From Zymomonas sp. (GTDB lineage Bacteria > Pseudomonadota > Alphaproteobacteria > Sphingomonadales > Sphingomonadaceae), in NCBI RefSeq assembly GCF_020216885.1, contig NZ_JAIWON010000093.1, positions 1-12,186 on the forward strand: a DNA stretch of 12,186 nt. The letters are read 5' to 3'. The position numbers and the translations under genes were made by a program. Shown in pieces: positions 1-7,899 of this stretch. How positions within the stretch are numbered: position 1 is the stretch's first letter; every line of letters begins with the position of its first letter. The notes below the pieces were generated by a model. It did no database searches. It was not told the origin of the DNA and saw only the letters and a program-made list of their open reading frames with translations.

Positions 1-1820
1 AATCGGCTCATTTGCGTGGCTTGGGTAAAGCACAGGCCAAAGGCTCCGGCATTGTTCATGATGCGTTACAAGCCATGACCGGCGGCGTAACAGAAGCTGA
101 AGTGCGCGCTTTGCGACATAGCCTGAATATCCGCCCTGTTTTCAAGCGGATTGATAGCTGCGCGGCTGAATTTGAAGCCAAAACGCCTTATATGTATTCC
201 ACCTATGAAGCGCCTTTCTTTGGTGAACCTGTTTGCGATTCTTTGCCAAGCGATCGTAAAAAGGTTGTTATTCTTGGAGGCGGGCCCAACCGTATCGGGC
301 AGGGTTTGGAATTTGATTATTGCTGCTGTCATGCTTGTTTTGCTCTGGAAGCAGCTGGCTATGAAACGATCATGGTCAATTGTAATCCTGAAACGGTTTC
401 AACCGATTATGACACTTCCGACCGCCTCTATTTCGAGCCTTTGACGGGTGAAGATGTGCTAGAAATTCTGCATACAGAGCAGAAAAACGGCAGGCTTGTC
501 GGTGTAATTGTTCAGTTCGGTGGTCAAACCCCTCTGAAACTGGCAGCCGAAATTGAAAAAGCCGGTATCCCGATTTTGGGAACCAGCCCAGATGCTATTG
601 ATCTTGCCGAAGATCGCGAACGCTTCTCGGCTTTGGTCTCTGAATTAGGCCTGCTTCAGCCTGCCAATGGTATTGCTCGCAGCCGCGATGAAGCCATCAG
701 TGTTGCCGACAAAATCGGTTATCCAATTCTGATCCGTCCTTCCTATGTGTTGGGTGGTCGGGCGATGGAAATCATTGATGGCCCCAGCCAGCTCGACGAC
801 TATATTCATACGGCGGTGAAGGTTTCCGGTGAATCTCCGGTTTTGATTGATCAATATTTGCGGGATGCGACCGAAGTCGATGTGGATGCCGTGGCTGACG
901 GCGATGATGTCGTCGTCGCTGGTATCTTACAGCATATCGAAGAAGCAGGTATCCATTCAGGAGACAGCGCTTGCTCTATCCCGCCTTATAGCTTACCGGC
1001 CTCGATCATCGAAGAGATCAAAAGTCAGACTGATAAATTAGCCCGCGCTTTGAAAGTGCAGGGGCTGATGAATATTCAGTTCGCGGTCAAAGGTGACAAG
1101 GTCTATTTGATCGAAGTCAATCCGCGCGCCAGCCGCACGGTGCCTTTTGTTGCAAAAGCAGATGGTCGCCCTGTGGCTCAAGTCGCTGCCAGAGTTATGG
1201 CTGGTGAAAAATTGCGGAATTTACCAGAAATAAGCTGGCCAGAAGGGTATACCGCCGTCAAAGAAGCGGTTTTCCCATGGGCGCGTTTCCCGGGGGTTGA
1301 TCCGGTTCTGTCACCGGAAATGAAATCCACTGGCGAAGTGATGGGTATTGATATCGACTTCCCGATGGCTTTTGCCAAAGCCCAGTTGGCAGCCGGTAAT
1401 GCCCTTCCTCGGGCTGGCACCTTCTTTATCTCCGTTAAAGACAGCGATAAAGCCCAGATAGTCGAGCCGATAAAGGCTTTAACCGATCTGGGGATAAAAT
1501 TGGTCGCAACTGATGGCACGGCTCGCTATCTGCAATCCAAGGGTGTTCCTGTCGAACGGGTCAACAAAGTCAGGGAAGGGCGCCCTCATATTGTCGATTT
1601 AATCAAGGATGGAGCCATTAGTCTGGTTGTCAACACCACAGAAGGATGGCAATCTCTACAGGATTCGGCTTCTATCCGTTCTTCGGTGGTATTAGCCCCC
1701 GTTCCTTATTTCACGACCGCTGCGGCTGCTATTGTTGCGGCAGAGGCTATCGTCGCAATCAAGGCACGGGAACTTGAAGTCCGTTCTTTGCAATCCTATC
1801 ATTCAATGAAGCACGCCTAA
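1..1820 (+). CDS. carB: Carbamoyl phosphate synthase large subunit, C-terminal part (5' end outside window)
   Basis: CarB makes carbamoyl phosphate from bicarbonate, ATP and ammonia channelled from CarA, for pyrimidine and arginine synthesis in the cytoplasm. The frame is open from the left edge (first full codon at position 3), so the start is missing; about 605 of the family's ~1,070-1,110 residues are visible. They cover the end of the oligomerisation region, the second (carbamate-phosphorylating) ATP-grasp half and the C-terminal MGS-like allosteric domain. Diagnostic stretches are [10 protein letters not shown], the [16 protein letters not shown] segment, [14 protein letters not shown], the metal/ATP site [14 protein letters not shown], and in the MGS domain [20 protein letters not shown] and VVNTTEG. 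The frame is intact and ends in TAA. greA follows 81 bases downstream on the same strand. The visible half matches E. coli CarB from memory almost without gaps. Confidence 0.97.
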   Translation, partial: SAHLRGLGKAQAKGSGIVHDALQAMTGGVTEAEVRALRHSLNIRPVFKRIDSCAAEFEAKTPYMYSTYEAPFFGEPVCDSLPSDRKKVVILGGGPNRIGQGLEFDYCCCHACFALEAAGYETIMVNCNPETVSTDYDTSDRLYFEPLTGEDVLEILHTEQKNGRLVGVIVQFGGQTPLKLAAEIEKAGIPILGTSPDAIDLAEDRERFSALVSELGLLQPANGIARSRDEAISVADKIGYPILIRPSYVLGGRAMEIIDGPSQLDDYIHTAVKVSGESPVLIDQYLRDATEVDVDAVADGDDVVVAGILQHIEEAGIHSGDSACSIPPYSLPASIIEEIKSQTDKLARALKVQGLMNIQFAVKGDKVYLIEVNPRASRTVPFVAKADGRPVAQVAARVMAGEKLRNLPEISWPEGYTAVKEAVFPWARFPGVDPVLSPEMKSTGEVMGIDIDFPMAFAKAQLAAGNALPRAGTFFISVKDSDKAQIVEPIKALTDLGIKLVATDGTARYLQSKGVPVERVNKVREGRPHIVDLIKDGAISLVVNTTEGWQSLQDSASIRSSVVLAPVPYFTTAAAAIVAAEAIVAIKARELEVRSLQSYHSMKHA

Positions 1821-1843
1821 TCCCGATCTTTAATTGAGTGCAA

Positions 1844-1865
1844 ACAGAGCAGATTTCTGCTCTGT
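1844..1865. terminator. Perfect inverted repeat between carB and greA
   Basis: ACAGAGCAG and CTGCTCTGT form a perfect 9-bp stem around ATTT (10 bp if the loop is only 2 nt). It lies 24 bases after the carB stop and about 36 bases before the greA start. No T-run follows directly (ATGGGATTTACTTTTATC), so it may be a weak or partial terminator, an RNA-processing or stability hairpin, or a protein site. The role is inferred; the repeat itself is plain. Confidence 0.5.
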
Positions 1866-1901
1866 ATGGGATTTACTTTTATCGTTTAGGGGATATTGCC
1901 T

Positions 1902-2378
1902 ATGGCAGCCCAAGAAAAAATACCGATGCTTATCGAAGGTCAGCAAATGCTGATGGATGAGCTGGCAAGATTACAAGCTGAAAGACCTAAGATCATCGAC
2001 GCGATCGAAGAAGCGCGCGCTCATGGCGATCTGTCTGAAAATGCCGAATACCATGCGGCAAAGGAAAGACAGGGGCAGGTCGAAGCGATGATTGGCGACA
2101 TCGAAGGCAAATTAAGCCGGGCGCTTGTGATCGATCCGAAAACCTTGTCTGGTGACAAGGTGATTTTTGGCGCCACTGTCCATATGCTTGATGAAGACGA
2201 TAAACCGGTCAAATATCAGATTGTCGGTCAGACTGAAGCCAATGCCAAAGGCGGTCGAATTTCTTACAATTCACCTTTGGGTCGGGCTTTAATCGGTCGC
2301 AAAGTCGATGACGAAATCGAAGTCTCTGTGCCGTCAGGTGACCGTTATTATCTGATTTCAAAAATCGAATTTATTTAG
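1902..2378 (+). CDS. greA: Transcription elongation factor GreA
   Basis: GreA enters the RNA polymerase secondary channel and stimulates cleavage of the backtracked 3' RNA end, rescuing stalled complexes. The protein is 158 residues, the standard family length. An N-terminal coiled-coil hairpin (about residues 10-75) carries the tip motif [20 protein letters not shown], including the acidic pair D43 and E46 that corresponds to catalytic Asp/Glu of E. coli GreA. The C-terminal FKBP-like domain (about 80-158) includes [18 protein letters not shown]. The ATG at 1902 is preferred over an in-frame TTG at 1896 because AGGGGAT at about 1888-1894 sits at normal ribosome-binding distance and gives the family length. 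It follows carB on the same strand, an order seen in other proteobacteria, and may share its transcript or have its own promoter. Confidence 0.97.
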   Translation: MAAQEKIPMLIEGQQMLMDELARLQAERPKIIDAIEEARAHGDLSENAEYHAAKERQGQVEAMIGDIEGKLSRALVIDPKTLSGDKVIFGATVHMLDEDDKPVKYQIVGQTEANAKGGRISYNSPLGRALIGRKVDDEIEVSVPSGDRYYLISKIEFI

Positions 2379-2394
2379 GTCTGGATTGTAAGCC

Positions 2395-3033
2395 GTGCGT
2401 CTGCCTCCTGCCCGTGCCACTACGGTTCTGGTTATTTTGACTTCCGGCGTGTGGCTTACGACCTTTTTACTAAAAATTCAGGATCTTTGGGCGGTAAAAG
2501 CGGGATTTATTCCCGCTCGTCTGCATGGCTGGTCATCGGGCGTGCCCTCCTTGCCATTCTGGATAACGCCTTTATCCGCGACATTCGCCCATGGCGGGCT
2601 GATGCATATTGCCTTCAATATGGTGATGCTGGCTTTTTGTGGCCGTTATGTCGAAATGATTATAGGTAGTCGTAAGTTCCTATGGCTCTATGTCATTGGT
2701 GCCTATAGTTCGGCTTTTTTCCAATATCTTTTCTATCCAAACAGCCAAGACCCGATGATCGGGGCAAGCGGTGCCATATCTGCTTTATTTGGTGCCTATG
2801 CCGTTTTGTTTGGGCGAGAACCCCAGATTTTTGCTTCCCGCTGGTTTAACCAAGTCGTCCAAATTTTATGGTTAGCTGCGGCATGGTCTATTTTACAAAT
2901 CTTGATTGGTTTCAGCGAAAGCCCAGGACTGATGTTGGCCACTGCTGCTCATATTGGTGGTTTTATCACAGGCCTTATTCTTATCAGGCCAATGTTACAT
3001 TTCCATTATTACAATAAATTCAAAAAATATTGA
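2395..3033 (+). CDS. Rhomboid-family intramembrane serine protease
   Basis: Rhomboids cut transmembrane substrates within the inner membrane with a Ser-His dyad. This 212-residue protein has about six hydrophobic segments (roughly 10-27, 55-80, 92-113, 123-141, 155-173, 180-198). The family landmarks are complete: HIAFN in the second segment (H71, N75), GASG with nucleophile S125, and AHIGG with catalytic H186. It should therefore be an active protease and not an iRhom-like pseudoenzyme. An in-frame TAA at 2389-2391 rules out any earlier start, so the GTG at 2395 is the first usable codon and no alternative ATG occurs before residue 70. The ribosome binding site is weak, and the gene begins 16 bases after the greA stop, so translation may be coupled to greA. 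Its substrate cannot be inferred from the sequence. Confidence 0.9.
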   Translation: MRLPPARATTVLVILTSGVWLTTFLLKIQDLWAVKAGFIPARLHGWSSGVPSLPFWITPLSATFAHGGLMHIAFNMVMLAFCGRYVEMIIGSRKFLWLYVIGAYSSAFFQYLFYPNSQDPMIGASGAISALFGAYAVLFGREPQIFASRWFNQVVQILWLAAAWSILQILIGFSESPGLMLATAAHIGGFITGLILIRPMLHFHYYNKFKKY

Positions 3034-3125
3034 TTTTTGGTCAAATATCCGGCGTTAAAAATATCTAGCTTAGAAAAAGCATCGCGTTGGAAAAGAGCGT
3101 TTTTAATAACAGGCCGATTGCCTCT

Positions 3126-3154
3126 AACCGCTTATTTCAGCAAGAATAACGGTT
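3126..3154. terminator. Stem-loop downstream of the rhomboid gene
   Basis: AACCG (3126-3130) pairs with CGGTT (3150-3154), and TTATT (3132-3136) pairs with AATAA (3145-3149), with one bulged C and an 8-nt loop. It lies about 95 bases past the rhomboid stop. No clear T-run follows, so a terminator role for the carB-greA-rhomboid side is only a guess; the folding potential is visible. Confidence 0.35.
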
Positions 3155-3191
3155 GTATAAATACTTGTGCCGATCATTCCTCCATGCTGTA

Positions 3192-3233
3192 ACAAGCCAC
3201 AAGCCACAAGCCACAAGCCACAAGCCACAAGCC
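3192..3233 (+). repeat. Six tandem copies of heptamer ACAAGCC
   Basis: Six exact copies of ACAAGCC run head to tail (3192, 3199, 3206, 3213, 3220, 3227), followed by ATAGC. A 7-bp unit in non-coding DNA, without a single mismatch, suggests a young array made by replication slippage, likely to vary in copy number between strains. No function is evident. Confidence 0.95.
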
Positions 3234-3287
3234 ATAGCTCTATACTTATAGGCTTTAGATGTCGGTTATTAGGGGATCTGTTTTGTT

Positions 3288-3322
3288 AAAAAAAAGACCT
3301 CCCATAAAATTAAGGAAGGTCT
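3288..3322 (-). terminator. Rho-independent terminator of the MlaC-like gene
   Basis: Read on the minus strand, AGACCT (3322-3317) pairs with AGGTCT (3300-3295), extended by a CC/GG pair with one bulge. Eight T residues (3295-3288 complement) follow directly. It lies about 60 bases past the stop of the minus-strand gene at 3381. A second hairpin (GGCTTCT 3341-3347 with AGAAGCC 3360-3366) lies between the gene and this terminator and may protect the mRNA 3' end. Confidence 0.85.
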
Positions 3323-3380
3323 ATCTTCGCCGCATTTAAGGGCTTCTAATGTTTATATCAGAAGCCTTAACGTCCGATCA

Positions 3381-3965
3381 TCACGAAGCGCGTGCCTGAA
3401 GCATTTTAATCAGGCTATCAAAACCCTTATGCTCAACTACGGAATCAAAATCAGCTCTCTGGGTTATCAACAGATTGATACCCCCTACGGTCATATTGCT
3501 AACTTTATAGCCTTGACTGGTGTGTTCCAATGTCCAGATGACATTGACAGGATCAGAGCCTGACTTTGTCACTTGTGACAATACAGCTGCCCCATCCCCC
3601 GCCGGAATAATCCGAATGATTTTCAGCTTTGCTGAGCTGTAATCAGCAATCCGGTTGGCATAAGTATTGATAATAAAATTCGGCAAGGCTGCTTTATAGG
3701 CCGTTAGCTGTTCTGGTGTGATTTGGCTTTTCCAGCGCCGAACAAGGCTCTCACCAATTTCATCTACTTGGAAATACTGGGCAAGCAGAGTTTTTAGCTT
3801 TTGATGGGCATGAACTTTGTCATTATTCTGGGCAACAGACAAAGCCTCTGCAATAAGACCATTGATAAGACCTGTTGGGGTCTGGTTATCAATCGCCGCA
3901 CAAGCAGGTGTTGCAAAAGAGACAAGCGCAAAGGGAAGCGCGAAAAAGGGCGCAACTTTTTTCAT
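3381..3965 (-). CDS. Exported MlaC/Ttg2D-family (toluene-tolerance) phospholipid-binding protein
   Basis: The family consists of periplasmic proteins that carry phospholipid between the outer membrane and the MlaFEDB transporter; a hopanoid-linked branch is called HpnM. The 194-residue product starts with an export signal (MKK, then a hydrophobic stretch, then ACA before AID, cleavage near residue 23). The mature part has typical family features: a helical first half ending in RRWKSQITPEQLTAYKAALPNFIINTYANRI, then a beta-rich second half with VIWTLEHTSQGYKVSNMTVGGINLL. The ATG at 3965 is chosen over an in-frame ATG 14 codons upstream (4007) because TCTCCTTT at 3969-3976 is a strong AAAGGAGA ribosome binding site and a clean signal peptide begins there. 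It stands alone, without mlaFED neighbours. MlaC and HpnM cannot be told apart here. Confidence 0.85.
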   Translation of the reverse strand: MKKVAPFFALPFALVSFATPACAAIDNQTPTGLINGLIAEALSVAQNNDKVHAHQKLKTLLAQYFQVDEIGESLVRRWKSQITPEQLTAYKAALPNFIINTYANRIADYSSAKLKIIRIIPAGDGAAVLSQVTKSGSDPVNVIWTLEHTSQGYKVSNMTVGGINLLITQRADFDSVVEHKGFDSLIKMLQARAS

Positions 3966-4122
3966 AATTCTCCTTTCCCGGACGGTGTCAGAGAAGTCGG
4001 TTTTCAAGGCTAAATCCAGATTTTCTGGCTTTTTGCTGATTCGGCTAATGTTAAAAACACCTTCAAGGAGAATGGCCTGTTGATATGCAGATTCTTCTCT
4101 AATGGTTATTCGGACGAATCAA

Positions 4123-4185
4123 TAATACTAGTCAGTACACAAAATATACTATTACGTATAGATAAAATTGTACTGACCAGTATTA
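4123..4185. promoter_or_regulatory. Pair of operator-like palindromes upstream of the MlaC-like gene
   Basis: TACTAGTCAGTA (4126-4137) and TACTGACCAGTA (4171-4182) are each near or perfect palindromes of the form TACTG-N2-CAGTA. Together they make a longer inverted repeat (4123-4139 with 4169-4185, one mismatch in 17) around a 29-bp AT-rich spacer. Their centres are 45 bp apart. They lie in the only non-coding DNA upstream of the minus-strand MlaC-like gene, after the end of the 4223-5766 block. The shape and length resemble TetR-family operators. No regulator gene is in the window, so the binding protein is unknown and the role is inferred. Confidence 0.6.
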
Positions 4186-4222
4186 GGGTGCATGGTAATA
4201 GATGAACCTTTATTGAACCGAC

Positions 4223-4558
4223 TTATTCTTGCGCTTTTTCGGCCTTCTCTTTATCCGCCGGAGCTGTTCTGAAAAGGGAGCTTACCAGCCGAAACAGCAT
4301 GCCCCCCGTTTTGGAACGCCACAGGAAAATAAAGCCGATACCGCTCACCGCCGCCACCGTGGCAAGAGGCCGTCTTTGGGCTTCCTGATTAAGGCGGTCG
4401 ACAACATTTTTACCCGCCTGAACACTGGATTTCACCAGACTACGGGCAATTGACCCCGGTTTCAGATGATTGGTAACATCATCTAGCGAAGCCATAAGAT
4501 GAGTGCGAGCCTGTTCAAGTTCAGCTTTTTTCTGATTAATTTTAGACGTATGAAGCAT
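4223..4558 (-). CDS. DUF3618-like small membrane-anchored protein
   Basis: The 111-residue protein has a helical N-terminal half, with a segment resembling DUF3618 (QARTHLMASLDDVTNHLKPG, about residues 16-35). One hydrophobic stretch follows (about 65-80, LATVAAVSGIGFIFLW), then a short basic region and a charged Lys/Glu/Ala tail. No catalytic motif is visible. The ATG at 4558 has a modest AAAAGG about 10 bases upstream; the other nearby ATG is out of frame. It is the last gene of the minus-strand block, 54 bases after the holin-X-like gene, and no T-rich hairpin is seen just past its stop. By position and size it corresponds to the third member (YqjK-like) of the enterobacterial yqjD-yqjE-yqjK group. 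The family call is from pattern memory. Confidence 0.7.
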   Translation of the reverse strand: MLHTSKINQKKAELEQARTHLMASLDDVTNHLKPGSIARSLVKSSVQAGKNVVDRLNQEAQRRPLATVAAVSGIGFIFLWRSKTGGMLFRLVSSLFRTAPADKEKAEKAQE

Positions 4559-4612
4559 AGCATGGCGGCCTTTTCAGACCGTTTCCTTCCAGAATGATAG
4601 CTTTGGCGAATA

Positions 4613-5134
4613 TTACGGTGCCTCGGTCAACCAATGATAAGCGACTAGCACTAGAATAATCGCAATGGGTAATCCCACAGCTGCGAAAATTAGGCCTGCA
4701 CCCAAGGCGCCTACAGCATGAATCAAGGCAATAAAAACGCCTACCAACAAACCGATCAGGCCAATAATCGCAAAGGCAGCAGCCAAGACCAAAGCAATCG
4801 CCGCCTTCGCAATTCTTTTGACGCGCAGCATGACAATTTCGCGGCAAAAAGCGACTTCATGGTGAAAGAAGTTTTTGGCGGCCTGAATAAGATTCCGAAA
4901 AGACTGGAAAATTCCGGCCTCTTCATAAATGAAATCCTCTCCTCCGGCGGCTTCGGCTTCCATTCTACCTTCTTCCAACCTCGCTTCGGCTTCGGCAATG
5001 GCTGCTTCATCATTTTCTTCGCCTGTAGCCACCTTTTCGGCAGCTACAGGGTCGATTTCAGCTTCAGACAAGGCCTCGGCGATTTCTTCAGAAGTAATGT
5101 TCGATTCTTTTTCGCCTTTATTTTCCAGCGTCAA
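4613..5134 (-). CDS. Holin-X / YqjE-like (phage holin superfamily III) membrane protein
   Basis: The 173-residue protein has an acidic, Glu/Ala-rich N-terminus (about residues 1-70), an amphipathic segment (75-108) and two adjacent hydrophobic helices (about 110-139 and 141-168) rich in Ala, Gly, Ile and Leu. This is the layout of the YqjE/holin-X family, which despite its name is usually chromosomal and not linked to lysis. The best start is a TTG at 5134: AGGA lies 9 bases upstream, inside the end of the preceding gene, and there is no ATG before residue 58. The spacing to the preceding stop is only 2 bases, so translation is very likely coupled. The long acidic N-terminal extension is unlike the short YqjE of enterobacteria, from memory. 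Its role is unknown, probably envelope stress or membrane organisation. Confidence 0.75.
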   Translation of the reverse strand: MTLENKGEKESNITSEEIAEALSEAEIDPVAAEKVATGEENDEAAIAEAEARLEEGRMEAEAAGGEDFIYEEAGIFQSFRNLIQAAKNFFHHEVAFCREIVMLRVKRIAKAAIALVLAAAFAIIGLIGLLVGVFIALIHAVGALGAGLIFAAVGLPIAIILVLVAYHWLTEAP

Positions 5135-5136
5135 TG

Positions 5137-5766
5137 TTATGAATCCTGATGGCTGCTGTCAGAAGAGGATGCGTCTGCTTCCTGATGGTTGCAGGCATGA
5201 TTGGCTTCACATTTATGCTTCTTGTGGCTGGCAAAGCGATAAAGCGCATAGCCGAGGGCGGCTGCGACACCAACCGTTACAACCGGATTGCGGCGGATAA
5301 TGCTGTGACCACTTTTGGTAATGTCAGCCAATTTTTTATCTTTCAGAGATTTTGACAATTTGCCGATATGTTTGGAAGCCTTGTGCATATAGTCGCCATA
5401 GGAACTTCCCAAATTTTCAGCAACCAATTCTGCGGTCTGGTCAACAATTTTGGCCACATTATTGACAGCTTCGATGGCTTTGTGACGACCTTCATCACCA
5501 ATTTCATGAATTTTTCCATGAAAGGGGCTGTGATCCTGAAATAAATGATGCAGTTTATTTTCTTCTTTTTCAGCAAATTCTTTGGCTTCAGAAAGATGGG
5601 ATTTTGCTTTTTCAGCAAGGTGAGAAGCCGTTTCCGATATCTGCTGCTTTATATGATGGCCTTCATGTTTGGCTTCATGAGTGGCTTTTTCAGCCTGATT
5701 TTCGGCGTTTTTCTGCAAATCATTGGCAGCTGATGCTACATTCGCCACAGTTTTGTTTTCGGCCAT
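5137..5766 (-). CDS. Histidine-rich ElaB/YqjD-like (DUF883-type) membrane-anchored protein
   Basis: The 209-residue protein is mostly predicted alpha-helical and highly charged. A long amphipathic N-terminal part (about residues 1-110) rich in Ala, Glu, Lys and His is followed by a C-terminal membrane anchor (about 160-178, RRNPVVTVGVAAALGYALYRF), a typical ElaB/YqjD ending. In E. coli such proteins anchor to the inner membrane and YqjD binds ribosomes in stationary phase. I count 20 histidines, and after the anchor a tail with the pattern H-x2-H-x-C-x3-H-x-C-x-H (residues 181-194) that could bind a metal. The ATG at 5766 has GGAG 8 bases upstream. It heads the three-gene minus-strand block and is divergent from eno. 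The family assignment rests on architecture; the low-complexity N-terminus could mislead. Confidence 0.7.
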   Translation of the reverse strand: MAENKTVANVASAANDLQKNAENQAEKATHEAKHEGHHIKQQISETASHLAEKAKSHLSEAKEFAEKEENKLHHLFQDHSPFHGKIHEIGDEGRHKAIEAVNNVAKIVDQTAELVAENLGSSYGDYMHKASKHIGKLSKSLKDKKLADITKSGHSIIRRNPVVTVGVAAALGYALYRFASHKKHKCEANHACNHQEADASSSDSSHQDS

Positions 5767-5822
5767 TGTCTATACTCCAGTTACTCAATACGTAACGATA
5801 ATCAGTTTATCCTAACTATAGA

Positions 5823-5847
5823 ATCGCATGAGAAGCGATAACGTTTC
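5823..5847 (-). promoter_or_regulatory. Possible EcfG-type (general stress) promoter for the YqjD-like operon
   Basis: On the minus strand GAAAC (5847-5843) and CGAT (5826-5823) are separated by 16 bases. Each differs by one base from the GGAAC and CGTT elements used by alphaproteobacterial EcfG sigma factors, and the spacing fits. It lies about 57 bases upstream of the start at 5766. Two mismatches make this weak; it is offered because YqjD-like genes are commonly stress-induced. Confidence 0.25.
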
Positions 5848-5880
5848 ACCATAAGCAATATATTCATTGCAACAGTGGAA

Positions 5881-5909
5881 TTGCCTTATGCGTCAAGGAA
5901 GGATAGATC
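5881..5909 (+). promoter_or_regulatory. Possible sigma-70 promoter of eno
   Basis: TTGCCT (5881-5886) and TAGATC (5904-5909) are spaced by 17 bases, about 60 bases before the enolase start. Both boxes are only partial matches to consensus. For so strongly codon-biased a gene a better promoter might be expected, so this is a tentative placement. The 201-base divergent region 5767-5967 must hold promoters for both eno and the minus-strand block. Confidence 0.25.
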
Positions 5910-5922
5910 ATTGACGGACTGA

Positions 5923-7257
<1,335 letters not shown>

Positions 7258-7273
7258 GAATCACAGCTAGAAC

Positions 7274-7287
7274 CGGTTTTTAAACCG
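7274..7287. terminator. Short palindrome after eno
   Basis: CGGTTT-TT-AAACCG lies 16 bases after the eno stop and just before the ftsB-like gene. With only six base pairs, a tiny loop and no following T-run, it is at most a partial terminator or an mRNA 3'-end structure that lets eno mRNA outnumber its downstream gene. Confidence 0.3.
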
Positions 7288-7348
7288 CTCTAACTGAATG
7301 GGGACATTGAGCCTTGATTTATCGCTTAAAGCGGTAATTATAGGCTCC

Positions 7349-7666
7349 ATGTCCCTGATTCGTTCAAAGAACAGTCTTTTCCGTGCTGCAATAGGTCCCG
7401 CCTTGATGGTTGTTGTCTTGGGGGTCTTTGTCGGTAATGCCCTTTTGGGGGTAAATGGTTTACTAGCACTCGATGGTTACCGCCAAAAAATGGCCGTTAG
7501 AAAAGCGGAATTGACCGCTTTGGAACACCAACGAGACCAATTGGCGAACAGCATCGCTCTTCTTAATCCCAAAGCCACTGATCCTGACTATGCCGATGAA
7601 TTGGTGCGTAAAGAAACGCGACAAATCCGGCCGGATGAAGTGATTATTCTCGACAGCCAGAAATAA
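7349..7666 (+). CDS. FtsB/DivIC-family septum formation initiator
   Basis: FtsB-type proteins form a small bitopic complex with FtsL and FtsQ that links early and late cell-division proteins. This 105-residue product has a short cytoplasmic N-terminus, one transmembrane helix (about 14-33), a coiled-coil segment (about 42-72, with RKAELTALEHQRDQLANSIA) and a short C-terminal region (DPDYADELVRKETRQIRPDEVIIL) typical of alphaproteobacterial members. An in-frame ATG at 7298 would add 17 residues, but it lacks a ribosome binding site and makes the protein longer than usual. The ATG at 7349, with AGG just upstream, is preferred but not certain. It sits 91 bases after eno, in the eno-ftsB-pdhA order known in related bacteria. 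Confidence 0.85.
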   Translation: MSLIRSKNSLFRAAIGPALMVVVLGVFVGNALLGVNGLLALDGYRQKMAVRKAELTALEHQRDQLANSIALLNPKATDPDYADELVRKETRQIRPDEVIILDSQK

Positions 7667-7700
7667 ATTCAGCTTTTGGAATGGATCATCATGATCTGAC

Positions 7701-7745
7701 GATGGCTAACCAGCCTTGTTGATTATGGGCAAAAAGGCTTCCATC
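7701..7745 (+). terminator. Stem-loop downstream of the ftsB-like gene
   Basis: GATGG (7701-7705) pairs with CCATC (7741-7745), and inside it AGCCTT (7712-7717) pairs with AAGGCT (7734-7739), with an asymmetric internal loop. It begins 35 bases after the stop of the ftsB-like gene. No T-run follows on the plus strand, so termination is unproven. Confidence 0.35.
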
Positions 7746-7767
7746 ATCTAAGCTGTTGTCGCCTCGA

Positions 7768-7800
7768 TTGACAGTTTTTCTTTGAAAAACGCGTTATTAT
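7768..7800 (+). promoter_or_regulatory. TTGACA box followed by a 7-bp inverted repeat
   Basis: A perfect -35 sequence TTGACA (7768-7773) is directly followed by GTTTTTC-TTT-GAAAAAC (7774-7790). The best -10 candidates are poor: CGTTAT at 18-bp spacing, or TATTAT at 21 bp. If this is a promoter, the repeat lies between its two boxes, as an operator would. It is about 240 bases upstream of pdhA. Confidence 0.3.
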
Positions 7801-7834
7801 CTCAAATCATTCAAGGTCAAAATTCTGTTCTTTT

Positions 7835-7851
7835 TATGAAGAGCCTTCATA
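7835..7851. promoter_or_regulatory. Palindrome TATGAAG-AGC-CTTCATA upstream of the candidate pdhA promoter
   Basis: Two perfect 7-bp arms surround AGC and end 3 bases before the candidate -35 box at 7854. Position and symmetry suit a dimeric regulator binding site. The sequence does not match the E. coli PdhR site that I know, so the regulator is unknown. Confidence 0.35.
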
Positions 7852-7853
7852 GA

Positions 7854-7882
7854 GTGACTTTGACGAAATCAATCAATATAAA
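7854..7882 (+). promoter_or_regulatory. pdhA: Candidate sigma-70 promoter of pdhAB
   Basis: GTGACT (7854-7859; TGAC core) and TATAAA (7877-7882; five of six match TATAAT) are spaced by 17 bases. Transcription would start near 7889, giving a leader of about 145 nt before pdhA that contains the two hairpins described separately. The assignment is from consensus matching only. Confidence 0.4.
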
Positions 7883-7899
7883 CAAATTACTAAAGACAG

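Larger units (their letters stand above)
3034..3380. other. Non-coding spacer between converging rhomboid and MlaC-like genes
   Basis: No convincing gene is present in these 347 bases. The spacer holds a stem-loop at 3126-3154, a six-copy heptamer repeat at 3192-3233, and a hairpin plus terminator (3288-3366) serving the minus-strand gene on the right. A 26-codon ORF at 3259-3339 (+) has no ribosome binding site and overlaps the terminator, so it was not accepted. Confidence 0.7.

Noticed and set aside
3192..3233. CRISPR array reading of the ACAAGCC repeats
   Set aside because: The units are 7 bp and contiguous with no spacers, and no cas genes are nearby.
3259..3339. A 26-codon ORF beside the heptamer repeat
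   Set aside because: No ribosome binding site, and it crosses the terminator of the opposing gene.
4542..4847. Cys-rich 101-codon minus-strand ORF overlapping the holin-X-like gene
   Set aside because: It is an out-of-frame shadow of the real gene, with no ribosome binding site and no membrane or domain logic.
4613..5134. Phage lysis cassette reading of the holin-X-like gene
   Set aside because: There is no endolysin, spanin or other phage gene around it; the family is usually chromosomal and sits here in a YqjD/YqjE-like block.
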